From Leisingera sp. JC1 (GTDB lineage Bacteria > Pseudomonadota > Alphaproteobacteria > Rhodobacterales > Rhodobacteraceae), in contig NZ_LYUZ01000024.1 in NCBI RefSeq assembly GCF_001679925.1, positions 1,015 to 38,869 on the forward strand: DNA of 37,855 bases, given 5' to 3'. Below, piece after piece: positions 26,885-34,473 of the stretch. The notes under the pieces are model-generated. The model did no database searches and had not been told where the DNA came from. It was given only the letters and a program-made list of their open reading frames with translations. The stretch's first letter is position 1, and every line of letters starts with the position of its first letter. Position numbers and translations under genes: made by a program.

Positions 26885-27097
26885 CTAGCGCTTTCGCGCC
26901 TCCAGCTCGGCGTTGAACAGCCGCAGCCGGTGGCTCAGATTCTCGTAGTCCGTCACGCTGTCGAAATTCTCGAACAGGAATGACAGCGCTTCGCCTTCGT
27001 CCAGCCCCGCCTCCTGGGCGAACCTCTTCAGCCTGCGGTATCCGTCCTCCGTCATTGCGATCGGCAGGCGGCGGGTCAGGCGGAAACGTTTTGGCAT
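26885..27097 (-). CDS. Small ribbon-helix-helix-like protein
   Basis: A 70-residue basic protein, [20 protein letters not shown]..., whose N-terminal strand followed by [23 protein letters not shown] resembles the strand-helix-turn-helix of CopG-type DNA-binding proteins. The C-terminal third is a charged helix. The start has AAGGACC 6 bases upstream. It is 73 bases after one acyl-CoA dehydrogenase and 23 bases before the next, on the same strand, so it is likely co-transcribed. No toxin gene is adjacent, so an antitoxin role is not supported; a regulator or accessory factor is possible. Homology is by eye. Confidence 0.65.
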   Translation of the reverse strand: MPKRFRLTRRLPIAMTEDGYRRLKRFAQEAGLDEGEALSFLFENFDSVTDYENLSHRLRLFNAELEARKR

Positions 27098-27170
27098 CTT
27101 GTGGTCCTTTGCGTGTCAAGGCGCCGGCCGGGGCTGAACAGGGCGCCCCGGGAAGGGACGCCCGCGGGCA

Positions 27171-28952
27171 TCAGAAGGCGTCCGCGTCAAGCGCCATCAC
27201 CGTGTCCGCACCGCTTTCGATGCGCGCCAGGTGCAGCTTGGTCGCGGGCAGCCGCCGTGCCATGTAATACCGGCCGGTTGCGAGTTTCGTCTCATAGAAC
27301 GCCGCGTCATCGGCCCCGGCGTCAAGCGCTTCCTGCGCCGCCTTGCCCATCCGCGCCCACATCAGGCCCAGGCAGACCTGCCCGAACAGATGCATGAAGT
27401 CATAAGAGCCCGCCAGCGCGTGGTTCGGGTTCTTCATGCCGCTTTGCATGAAGAACATGCCAGCCGCCTGCAGATCCTTGGAGGCCGCCTGCAAGGGCTT
27501 GATGAAGTCCTTGGTGAAAGCCCCTGAAATCTCTTTGTTTTCCTGGCAGAAGGTCTTGACCATATCAAAGAAAGCCAGGACGTATTTGCCGCCGTGCTGG
27601 CCCAGCTTGCGGCCCACCAGGTCCAGCGCCTGCACGCCGTTGGCGCCCTCGTAGATCATCGCGATGCGGGCGTCGCGGGTGTATTGCGACATGCCCCATT
27701 CCTCGATGTAGCCATGGCCGCCATAAACCTGCTGCGCCTGCACGGTCATGTCATAGCCCTGGTCGGTCAGGAAGCCCTTGATCACCGGCGTCATCAGCGA
27801 GATCAGCCCGTCCGCATCCTTGTCACCGGCGCGGTGCGCCTGGTCGATCAGGGTAGCGCCCCACAGCAGGAACGCGCGCGCGCCCTCGGCAAAGCTTTTC
27901 TGGTCCATTAGCGAGCGCCGGATGTCCGGGTGAACGATCAGCGGGTCCGCCGGTCCGTCCGGGTTCTTGACGCCGGTCACGTCACGGCCCTGCAGCCGGT
28001 CCTTGGCGTATTCCAATGCGTTCTGATAGGCGGCCTCGGCCTGCGCCAGACCCTGCATGCCGACACCCAGGCGGGCCTCGTTCATCATGGTGAACATGGC
28101 GCGCATGCCCTTGTGCTCTTCGCCCAGCAGCCAGCCGGTCGCGCCGTCATAGTTCATCACGCATGTGGAGTTGCCGTGGATGCCCATCTTCTCCTCGATC
28201 TTGCCGACCGAGACGCCGTTGCGCTCACCCACAGAACCATCCTCGTTCACCAGGAACTTGGGCACGATGAACAGGCTGACGCCCTTGATGCCCTCGGGGC
28301 CGCCGGGGATCTTGGCCAGCACCAGGTGCACGATGTTCTCTGCCATGTCGTGATCGCCGGAGGAGATGAAGATCTTCTGCCCGGAAATTTTGAAGCTGCC
28401 GTCGCCCTGCGGTTCCGCCTTGGTGCGCATCAGGCCCAGATCGGTGCCGCAGTGCGGCTCGGTCAGGTTCATGGTGCCGGTCCACTGGCAGCTGATCATA
28501 TTGGGCAGATAGGTTGCTTTCTGCTCTTCCGTGCCATGCGCCAGGATCGCGGAGGCCGCGCCATGGGTCAGGCCCTGGTACATTGTAAAGGCCTGGTTGG
28601 CGGCAGAGAAAAACTCGCCCACTGCTGTGCCCATCACATAGGGCATGTTCTGGCCGCCGAATTCTTCCGGCATGTCCAGCCCGGTCCAGCCGCCTTCCTT
28701 CACCTGCTCAAAGGCTTCCAGGAACCCCTTCGGTGTGTAGACCACGCCGTTTTCCAGCCGGCAGCCCTCCTGGTCGCCCACCGTGTTCAGCGGGTGCAGC
28801 ACTTCGCTGGCGATCTTTCCTGCCTCTTCCAGCACGGCGCCGGTGAAATCCGGTTCCAGTTCATTGTATCCGGGGATGTCCTGGCCGGAGACCTTCAGCA
28901 CGTCGTGCAGGATGAACTGGGCGTCTTTGGCGGGGGCTCGATAGGAAGGCAT
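27171..28952 (-). CDS. Acyl-CoA dehydrogenase of the DmdC/FadE-like family
   Basis: A 593-residue flavoenzyme, longer than the classic type because of an added C-terminal domain. It shows [18 protein letters not shown] (FAD/substrate loop), [38 protein letters not shown] and [18 protein letters not shown]; the Glu of YEGANG is the probable catalytic base. This is the family containing 3-methylmercaptopropionyl-CoA dehydrogenase (DmdC) of marine bacteria as well as general long-chain FadE-like enzymes, so either substrate is possible. The ATG at 28952 follows AGAGGACC, and the N-terminus [19 protein letters not shown] fits the family. A MerR gene lies 73 bases upstream. Confidence 0.88.
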   Translation of the reverse strand: MPSYRAPAKDAQFILHDVLKVSGQDIPGYNELEPDFTGAVLEEAGKIASEVLHPLNTVGDQEGCRLENGVVYTPKGFLEAFEQVKEGGWTGLDMPEEFGGQNMPYVMGTAVGEFFSAANQAFTMYQGLTHGAASAILAHGTEEQKATYLPNMISCQWTGTMNLTEPHCGTDLGLMRTKAEPQGDGSFKISGQKIFISSGDHDMAENIVHLVLAKIPGGPEGIKGVSLFIVPKFLVNEDGSVGERNGVSVGKIEEKMGIHGNSTCVMNYDGATGWLLGEEHKGMRAMFTMMNEARLGVGMQGLAQAEAAYQNALEYAKDRLQGRDVTGVKNPDGPADPLIVHPDIRRSLMDQKSFAEGARAFLLWGATLIDQAHRAGDKDADGLISLMTPVIKGFLTDQGYDMTVQAQQVYGGHGYIEEWGMSQYTRDARIAMIYEGANGVQALDLVGRKLGQHGGKYVLAFFDMVKTFCQENKEISGAFTKDFIKPLQAASKDLQAAGMFFMQSGMKNPNHALAGSYDFMHLFGQVCLGLMWARMGKAAQEALDAGADDAAFYETKLATGRYYMARRLPATKLHLARIESGADTVMALDADAF

Positions 28953-29025
28953 TGCGGTCCTCTTCAGGGTCTTGGTGATCGTGGTCAATGCCGGACAGGC
29001 CGGCGGGAAAGGGCGGGGCGGCTGC

Positions 29026-29430
29026 TTATTGGGCAGCCTCCTGCTTGGCCTTCATCGAGGCGATCATCTTCTCGCCCCAGGCCAGCTGGTCCTTCAGGTC
29101 CTCGATTGCCTCGGTCAGCTCCTCGCGCTGGCGCTCCATATCGGCGAGCCGGTCACGCGCGACCTCATAGGTCTTGGTGAGCTGGGTCACCTGCTGGTCG
29201 CCGACGTGGTACAGCTCCAGCAGCTGGCGGATTTCCTCCAAGCTGAACCCGAACCGCTTGCCGCGCAGGATCAGCTTCAGCCGGGCGCGGTCGCGTTTGG
29301 TGAACAGCCGCTTCTGGCCGTCGCGGATCGGGAACAGCAGTTCCTTGGCTTCGTAGAACCGGAGCGTGCGGGGCGTCACGTCAAAGGCCTCGCACATCTC
29401 GCGGATGGTCATGGTTTCTTCGGTCATCAT
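29026..29430 (-). CDS. MerR-family transcriptional regulator, upstream copy for the acyl-CoA cluster
   Basis: A 134-residue DNA-binding protein. The winged HTH is clear in [26 protein letters not shown] (split here as residues 7-32), followed by [30 protein letters not shown] long coiled-coil dimerisation helix (about 80-128, [16 protein letters not shown]) follows, with no effector-binding domain or metal cysteines. This resembles LiuR/acyl-CoA-linked MerR regulators. A double ATG occurs at 29430/29427. It heads the cluster on the same strand as the dehydrogenases, and a TTACGT-TT-ACGTAA palindrome lies in its upstream region. It is probably an autoregulated repressor or activator of the cluster. 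Confidence 0.87.
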   Translation of the reverse strand: MMTEETMTIREMCEAFDVTPRTLRFYEAKELLFPIRDGQKRLFTKRDRARLKLILRGKRFGFSLEEIRQLLELYHVGDQQVTQLTKTYEVARDRLADMERQREELTEAIEDLKDQLAWGEKMIASMKAKQEAAQ

Positions 29431-29495
29431 CGTCACTCTTACGGCTTGGTGCAGGCCCAAGCTGGGCGCAGTTCGGATTTCGATCAAGACTGACT

Positions 29496-29509
29496 TTACG
29501 TTTACGTAA
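29496..29509. promoter_or_regulatory. Palindromic MerR-type operator candidate
   Basis: TTACGT-TT-ACGTAA is a perfect 6-bp inverted repeat 66 bases upstream of the first MerR start. A related GTAACGTTAC palindrome lies at 29569-29578, and CGTCACTTT (29521-29529) is inverted as AAAGTGACG at 29561-29569. From memory the first site resembles LiuR-type sites; this has not been checked. Confidence 0.5.
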
Positions 29510-29654
29510 GTTGTACGTTGCGTCACTTTTCGGAGTGTTACGGGTTCGCAAAACGCACATAAAGTGACGTAACGTTACCGGGTGGCTCGCTGTCTGCAGG
29601 CGAGTTCTGACGGCGTATATGGCCTGGAACCGAGCGAATCCGGCGGCGGAATCT

Positions 29655-29686
29655 GCAAAAGAAAAACCCCGCCACGGGGCGGGGTT
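29655..29686 (-). terminator. Rho-independent terminator of the second MerR gene
   Basis: On the minus strand AACCCCGCC pairs with GGCGGGGTT (29665-29673 with 29678-29686) and runs into TTTTTCTTTT. It lies 27 bases past the MerR stop at 29713, so that gene is its own unit. Confidence 0.92.
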
Positions 29687-29712
29687 CAGACTTCCGGAAA
29701 GATGTGCTGGGC

Positions 29713-30081
29713 CTATTTCAGCAGCGCCCGTGTGCTTTCGCGCAGCTCGCTCAGCTCTTCAATCGCCTCATTGATCTGCTCGCGCTGCTTTTCCAGCTCG
29801 ACTAGCTGGCGGTCGGCCATTTCCATGAACGCATGGTTCTGGGCGTCATTGCCTTCGTTCTCATAGATCAGCAGCCACTGGCGGATCTCTTCCAGCTGAA
29901 AGCCGAACTTTCGCCCGCGCAGGATCAGCTTCATCCGGGCGCGTTCCCGCGCGCCATAAAACCGCGACCGGCCTTCGCGGTCCGGCTGCAGCAATTCGAT
30001 GTATTCATAGTAGCGCAGCGTCCGCGGCGTGACCTCGAACTCGGCGCACATTTCCTTGAATGACAATCTTTTGTCGGTCAT
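29713..30081 (-). CDS. MerR-family transcriptional regulator, second paralogue
   Basis: A 122-residue regulator clearly paralogous to the one at 29026: it shares VTPRTLR(F/Y)YE, RAR(L/M)KLILRG(K/R)(R/K)FGF and LEEIRQ, and ends in a coiled-coil helix ([18 protein letters not shown]). It has no metal-sensing cysteines, so a small metabolite or protein partner is likely. The start at 30081 follows GGGAGACG. A strong terminator after it separates it from the cluster, and it is divergent from the thioesterase-MATE unit across 123 bases. It could control that unit, the acyl-CoA cluster, or both. Confidence 0.87.
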   Translation of the reverse strand: MTDKRLSFKEMCAEFEVTPRTLRYYEYIELLQPDREGRSRFYGARERARMKLILRGRKFGFQLEEIRQWLLIYENEGNDAQNHAFMEMADRQLVELEKQREQINEAIEELSELRESTRALLK

Positions 30082-30204
30082 CCGTCGTCTCCCTTGCCGG
30101 GAACCTATGCACTTGCAGCGAACAGTGCAACCTCCGCGGCGGCACACTTGCTCTTTTGCCGGGGCAGGGCCAAAGATGGGGCAGAGAATTCAAAGGACAC
30201 TCCC

Positions 30205-30627
30205 ATGGCCGACAAGACCGACCTCGCGCGCCAGTTCATCGAAGCGATTCCGCACGCCAAGCAATTGGGAATGAAGCTGACAGAGATCGGCGACGGCACT
30301 GCCGAGATCCGCATGGCCTACGACGAGAAGCTGATCGGCGACCCGGCCACCGGCGTCATTCACGGCGGCGCGGTTTCAGCCCTGATGGACACATGCTGCG
30401 GCGCAGCGGTGATGAGCCACCCGTCCGCCCCCGGCGGCACCGCCACAATCGACCTGCGCATCGACTATATGCGTCCGGCAACGCCGGGGCAGGCGATCAC
30501 CACCCGCGCCACATGCCACCACATCACCCGCACCGTAGCCTTTGTCCGCGCCGTGGCAATGGACGAGGACACGGACCGCCCCGTCGCAACTGCCTCCGGA
30601 GCCTTTACCGTGGAGAAGAAGTTTTGA
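30205..30627 (+). CDS. PaaI-type hotdog thioesterase
   Basis: A 140-residue single hotdog-fold thioesterase hydrolysing an acyl- or aryl-CoA. The helix motif [17 protein letters not shown] (about 50-66) carries the HGG and the catalytic Asp62, and [18 protein letters not shown] is the typical following strand pair. The start at 30205 follows AAAGGACA. It overlaps the next thioesterase by four bases, suggesting a hetero-oligomer or paired expression. It lies divergent from the second MerR gene. Confidence 0.88.
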   Translation: MADKTDLARQFIEAIPHAKQLGMKLTEIGDGTAEIRMAYDEKLIGDPATGVIHGGAVSALMDTCCGAAVMSHPSAPGGTATIDLRIDYMRPATPGQAITTRATCHHITRTVAFVRAVAMDEDTDRPVATASGAFTVEKKF

Positions 30628-31142
30628 GCCGCCCCCGTCCCGAACCGATCCAGGTGGTGAAGCAGCGCCGCGATGCAGCCCTGTCGGCGCTGGTGGATTC
30701 GGTGCCCTATATCCGCTTCCTGAACGTGACCTTTGAACGCCGCGGTGATGAGCTGACGGCGGTGCTGAATTTCGATGACAAGCTGATCGGCAACCCTTTC
30801 CTGCCTGCGATCCACGGCGGGGTGACGGCGGCGTTTCTGGAAATCACCGCGATGATCACGCTCAACTGGTCGCACCTGTGGCAGCGCATCGAAAACGGTG
30901 ACCTGGACCCGGCGGAAATGGCCAAGGGCAACCTGCCGCGCCAGCCCAAGACCATCGACTTTACCGTCGACTACCTGCGCTCCGGCCTGCCGCGTGATGC
31001 CTATGCGCGGGCGCGGGTGAACCGCTCCGGCCGCCGCTATGCCTCGGTGCATGTGGAGGCCTGGCAGGATCACAAGGATAAGCTGTTTGCCCAGGCCACC
31101 GGCCATTTCCTGATGCCGCAGGACAATAACAGCGAAGGCTGA
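30624..31142 (+). CDS. Second hotdog thioesterase, TTG start
   Basis: A 172-residue hotdog protein with [14 protein letters not shown] and [21 protein letters not shown], the same folds as its neighbour but more divergent and without the MDT Asp; Glu in FLE may replace it. No ATG or well-placed GTG fits the family start. TTG at 30624-30626 overlaps the upstream TGA (TTGA) and has GGAGAAG 5 bases before it, giving [20 protein letters not shown]. The open frame continues upstream but is inside the preceding gene. It is co-transcribed with the first thioesterase and the MATE gene. Confidence 0.82.
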   Translation: MSRPRPEPIQVVKQRRDAALSALVDSVPYIRFLNVTFERRGDELTAVLNFDDKLIGNPFLPAIHGGVTAAFLEITAMITLNWSHLWQRIENGDLDPAEMAKGNLPRQPKTIDFTVDYLRSGLPRDAYARARVNRSGRRYASVHVEAWQDHKDKLFAQATGHFLMPQDNNSEG

Positions 31143-31146
31143 CCGG

Positions 31147-32466
31147 ATGACCAGCGCGAACACGGAGATTACCCACAAACGGGTGCTCAGCATCGCATTG
31201 CCGATTGTGCTGTCAAACGCAACGGTTCCCATTCTGGGCGCCGTCGATACCGGCGTTGTCGGCCAGATGGGCGAGGCCGCGCCGATTGGTGCGGTGGGCA
31301 TCGGTGCGGTGATTCTGGCAACGATCTACTGGATCTTCGGCTTCCTGCGTATGGGCACCACAGGTTTGGCCGCGCAGGCGCGCGGTGCCGGGGACTGGGG
31401 GGAAACCGGCGCCCTGCTGATGCGCGGGCTGCTGCTGGCCTTTGCTGCCGGAGCCGTCTTTATCATCGCGCAAGGCGCCGTTTTCTGGGGCGCCTTCGCA
31501 CTGGCACCCGCCAGCGCAGAAGTTGAAAGCCTGGCCCGCGATTACCTGCAGATCCGCATCTGGGGCGCGCCCGCCACCATTGCGCTTTATGCGGTCACCG
31601 GCTGGCTGATCGCGGTGGAGCGCACCCGCGGCGTATTCCTGCTGCAGGTCTGGATGAACGGGCTCAATATCGTTCTGGACCTGTGGTTCGTGCTGGGCCT
31701 CGGCTGGGGTGTGGAGGGCGTCGCCATCGCCACGCTGATTGCGGAATGGAGCGGGCTGGGGCTGGGGCTGTTCCTCTGCCGCGATGCCTTTGCCGGCGAC
31801 CAGTGGCGCGACTGGGGGCGGGTGTTCGACCCTGCGCGGCTCAAGCGGATGATGCAAGTGAACGGCGACATCATGGTGCGTTCGGTGCTTCTCACCGGTT
31901 CCTTCACCACCTTCCTGTTCATCGGCTCCGGCATCGGCGATGTGAACCTGGCCGCCAATCAGATCCTGCTGCAATTTGTCGAGATCACCGCCTTTGCGCT
32001 GGACGGCTTTGCCTTCTCGGCTGAGGCGCTGGTGGGCGGCGCGGTCGGCGCCAAGGCGCGGGACCGGGTGCGCCGGGCGTCGGTGATCACCTCGCAATGG
32101 GGCCTGGGCGGTGCGGTGCTGCTGGGCATCGCCTTTGCTGTTGGCGGGCCATGGCTGATTGACCTGATGTCAACGTCGCCGGAGGTGCGCGAAGCTGGCC
32201 GGGTGTTCCTGGTCTGGGCCGCGGTGCTGCCGGTCCTGAGCGTTGCCAGCTACATGTTCGACGGGATCTATATCGGTGCCACCTGGACCCGCGACATGCG
32301 GTGGGCGATGCTGCAATCGGTTGCCATCTACGTAGCGGCGCTGCTGGTTCTGGTGCCGGCTTTTGGCAATCACGGGCTATGGGCTGCGCTGATCGTCCTG
32401 AACATCGCCCGCGGGGTTACGCTGGGGCTGCGCTACCCGCGGCTGGAGGCGCAGGTGGGCGTCTGA
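31147..32466 (+). CDS. MATE-family efflux transporter
   Basis: A 439-residue inner-membrane protein with about 12 hydrophobic segments in two halves. The first half begins RVLSIALPIVLSNATVPILGAVDTGVVGQMG, a typical MATE helix 1 split here by a charged loop, and FGFLRMGTTGLAAQARGAGD is the family loop. The second half repeats as FALDGFAFSAEALVGGAVGAKARD. These proteins export drugs or metabolites with Na+ or H+. It starts 4 bases after the thioesterase stop and so belongs to that operon. It ends before the composite hairpin repeat. The substrate is unknown; the thioesterase context hints at acids or aromatic products, which is inference only. Confidence 0.9.
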   Translation: MTSANTEITHKRVLSIALPIVLSNATVPILGAVDTGVVGQMGEAAPIGAVGIGAVILATIYWIFGFLRMGTTGLAAQARGAGDWGETGALLMRGLLLAFAAGAVFIIAQGAVFWGAFALAPASAEVESLARDYLQIRIWGAPATIALYAVTGWLIAVERTRGVFLLQVWMNGLNIVLDLWFVLGLGWGVEGVAIATLIAEWSGLGLGLFLCRDAFAGDQWRDWGRVFDPARLKRMMQVNGDIMVRSVLLTGSFTTFLFIGSGIGDVNLAANQILLQFVEITAFALDGFAFSAEALVGGAVGAKARDRVRRASVITSQWGLGGAVLLGIAFAVGGPWLIDLMSTSPEVREAGRVFLVWAAVLPVLSVASYMFDGIYIGATWTRDMRWAMLQSVAIYVAALLVLVPAFGNHGLWAALIVLNIARGVTLGLRYPRLEAQVGV

Positions 32467-32470
32467 GACA

Positions 32471-32576
32471 GCCGGAATTCTGCGAGAATTCCGGCCTGTT
32501 TTCCGGCGCGGAAAACCGGTGCTTCGCCCCCCAATATTCCTTGCAGGACTATTGGCCGTTTCCCGCGCCGGGAAAC
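32471..32576. repeat. Composite hairpin repeat, copy 2
   Basis: Four hairpins with 3-base loops: GCCGGAATTCT-GCG-AGAATTCCGGC (32471-32495), GTTTTCCG-GCG-CGGAAAAC (32498-32516), an imperfect CCAATA...TATTGG (32531-32555) and GTTTCCCG-CGC-CGGGAAAC (32558-32576). The first hairpin with CTGTTTTCC is a plausible plus-strand terminator for MATE. The last two match copy 1 at 3093-3136. Confidence 0.7.
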
Positions 32577-32578
32577 AG

Positions 32579-32920
32579 TCAGAGCAGGGTTTCGATTGCC
32601 TCGGTCGGTCGGCCGATGACCGCTTTGCCGTCCTTGATGGCAATCGGGCGTTCGATCAAGATCGGATGCGCGGCCATCGCCGCCAGCAGTTCTTCCTCGG
32701 CGCTGTCCTTGGAAAGGCCCAGCTCCTTGAACACTTTCTCGCCGGTGCGCATCATCTCAACAGCAGAGACACCAAGCGCGGCCTGAACAGCCTTCAGTTC
32801 CTCAACCGAGGGCGCATCTTCCAGATAAGCGCGGGTCTGAACCTCTGCGCCGCGATCTTCGATCAGCGCAAGGCCCGCGCGGGATTTCGAGCATTTCGGG
32901 TAATGCCAATAGGTGATCAC
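32579..32920 (-). CDS. arsC: ArsC-family thioredoxin-fold reductase
   Basis: A 113-residue glutaredoxin-coupled arsenate reductase-like protein. The N-terminal CSKSR motif holds the active Cys, and HPILIERPI matches the arsenate/phosphate-binding region. Arsenate reduction to arsenite is the family reaction, but many relatives (Spx, YffB-type) have other roles, and there is no ars cluster here. The GTG at 32920 is preferred over an in-frame TTG 6 bases upstream: GTGA overlaps the pyrD stop by four bases, and GGAAGGA sits 6 bases before the GTG but directly abuts the TTG. It is the last gene of a DUF952-pyrD-arsC operon. Confidence 0.8.
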   Translation of the reverse strand: MITYWHYPKCSKSRAGLALIEDRGAEVQTRAYLEDAPSVEELKAVQAALGVSAVEMMRTGEKVFKELGLSKDSAEEELLAAMAAHPILIERPIAIKDGKAVIGRPTEAIETLL

Positions 32921-33975
32921 AGCCAATCCTTCCGTTTGGTTCCAACCGCTTGCGCGACATTCTCAAACCCGTCCCGCGCCAGCAGATCATCCAGCCCGCG
33001 GGCAATGTCCCCAGCCAGCGACAGCCCGCCATAGACCATCGCGGTGTAGAACTGCACGGCAGTAGCCCCGGCACAGATCTTGGCATAGGCCTGTTCCGCG
33101 GTGCAGATGCCGCCGACGCCGACAAGCGGCACTTGGCCGTCCAGAAGCTCCGACAGCTGCGCCAGAACGCGGGTGGATTTTTCAAACAGCGGCGCGCCGG
33201 ACAGCCCGCCGGCCTCATCCTTGTGAGCGCTCCTCAGCCCATCGCGCGACAGGGTGGTGTTGGTGGCAATCACCGCGTCGATTCCACTTTCCAGCGCCAC
33301 GGCGGCAATGTCCTCGATGCCTGCGCGGTCCAGATCCGGGGCGATTTTCAGGAACACTGGTACCCGGCGGCTGAGTCCCTCGCGGGTTTCAATCACGCCT
33401 GCCAGCAGCGCCGTCAGCGCCGCCTTGCCTTGCAGGTCGCGCAGTTTCTCGGTGTTGGGCGAGGACACGTTGACGGTGGCAAAATCCAGATGCGCACCGC
33501 AATGCGCCAGCACTTTGGCGAAATCCGCGGCGCGGTCCTCGCTGTCCTTGTTGGCGCCGAGGTTCAATCCGATGACCGCATCGCGCGGGCGCTGCGCCAG
33601 CCGGGCGCCGATCGCCTCCATGCCCTCGTTGTTGAAGCCGAAGCGGTTGATTGCCGCCTTGTCCTCGGTCAGGCGGAACAGGCGCGGCTTGGGGTTGCCG
33701 GGCTGCGGGCGGGGCGTTGCCGCGCCAACCTCGATAAAGCCGAAACCGGATTTCGAAAGCGGCGCCAGCGCCTCGGCGTTCTTATCATAGCCAGCCGCCA
33801 GACCAACCGGGTTCGGCAGATCAACGCCGGCCAGCGTGGTCTTGAGCCGGGCAGTGGTGACCGGGCCGGGAGCTGGGACTAGTCCCATCGTCAGTGCCTT
33901 CACCGACAGCCCGTGCGCTGCCTCCGGGTCGATCCGTTGCATGGCGGCAAGGGCCAGCTTTTCGGTCAGCTTCAT
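32917..33975 (-). CDS. pyrD: Dihydroorotate dehydrogenase, class 2 (quinone-linked)
   Basis: FMN enzyme converting dihydroorotate to orotate with transfer of electrons to quinone; 352 residues, typical of class 2. Visible blocks are [54 protein letters not shown] (with the Ser base), FLKIAPDLD and VPLVGVGGI (FMN-binding). The N-terminal helix [21 protein letters not shown] is the membrane-associating class 2 extension. The ATG at 33975 follows GGAGGAG and overlaps the DUF952 stop (ATGA). Its stop overlaps arsC. It acts at the inner membrane face in pyrimidine synthesis. Confidence 0.96.
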   Translation of the reverse strand: MKLTEKLALAAMQRIDPEAAHGLSVKALTMGLVPAPGPVTTARLKTTLAGVDLPNPVGLAAGYDKNAEALAPLSKSGFGFIEVGAATPRPQPGNPKPRLFRLTEDKAAINRFGFNNEGMEAIGARLAQRPRDAVIGLNLGANKDSEDRAADFAKVLAHCGAHLDFATVNVSSPNTEKLRDLQGKAALTALLAGVIETREGLSRRVPVFLKIAPDLDRAGIEDIAAVALESGIDAVIATNTTLSRDGLRSAHKDEAGGLSGAPLFEKSTRVLAQLSELLDGQVPLVGVGGICTAEQAYAKICAGATAVQFYTAMVYGGLSLAGDIARGLDDLLARDGFENVAQAVGTKRKDWL

Positions 33976-34310
33976 GCCATCTCCTCCGGGAACTGATGCA
34001 CGCCCTCCACCAGCGGCAGCGGCTTGGTCCAGACCACATCCGACATGCGGATATTGCGGTAGAGATGCGGAAACTCGGCGCCGCCGCGGGAGACTTCCCA
34101 CTTCAGGTCATCACCCATCGCATCGGCGTTGCAGGCCAGGAGGGTCAGCCCCTCGGCACCGGCAAAATGCTTGGCTGCGGTTTCCGCCGCCTGGGTGGCG
34201 GTGGAGAAATGGACGTAGCCGTCCGCAACATCAATCGGCGCGCCCGGCGTCGCGCCCGCGGCTTGCAGCGCGGCCCATTCGTCCGCCCGGAAAATCTTAT
34301 AAATCAGCAT
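33972..34310 (-). CDS. DUF952-family protein
   Basis: A 112-residue protein beginning [19 protein letters not shown], with [19 protein letters not shown] and [20 protein letters not shown], the layout of the DUF952 family (glutathione S-transferase-like small protein, function unproven). It is translationally coupled to pyrD by a 4-base overlap and leads that operon. It is divergent from the secreted 5'-nucleotidase. No catalytic function is asserted. Confidence 0.85.
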   Translation of the reverse strand: MLIYKIFRADEWAALQAAGATPGAPIDVADGYVHFSTATQAAETAAKHFAGAEGLTLLACNADAMGDDLKWEVSRGGAEFPHLYRNIRMSDVVWTKPLPLVEGVHQFPEEMA

Positions 34311-34473
34311 AAGCGCCTGATGCCCTGCGTTTACGGAGGAATCAAGGGGGATTGGGGCGCTGGTCGCCGGCCAAGCTGACGCAAGGGGAGGCAGCGTGGC
34401 GGCTTTTCCCCTTTGACGGGCGCGGGGTTTGGGCGCAGGCTCCTCTTAAAACAGAACAACGGGAGCGCTCCTC

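Noticed and set aside
26885-27097. Toxin-antitoxin antitoxin
   Set aside because: The RHH-like protein has no adjacent small toxin-like gene; neighbours are acyl-CoA dehydrogenases.
27930-29180. Plus-strand open frame antisense to the DmdC-like dehydrogenase
   Set aside because: Shadow of a complete flavoenzyme gene.
32579-32920. Arsenic resistance operon
   Set aside because: Only an ArsC-family gene is present; no arsR, arsB/acr3 or arsH, and the gene is coupled to pyrD instead.
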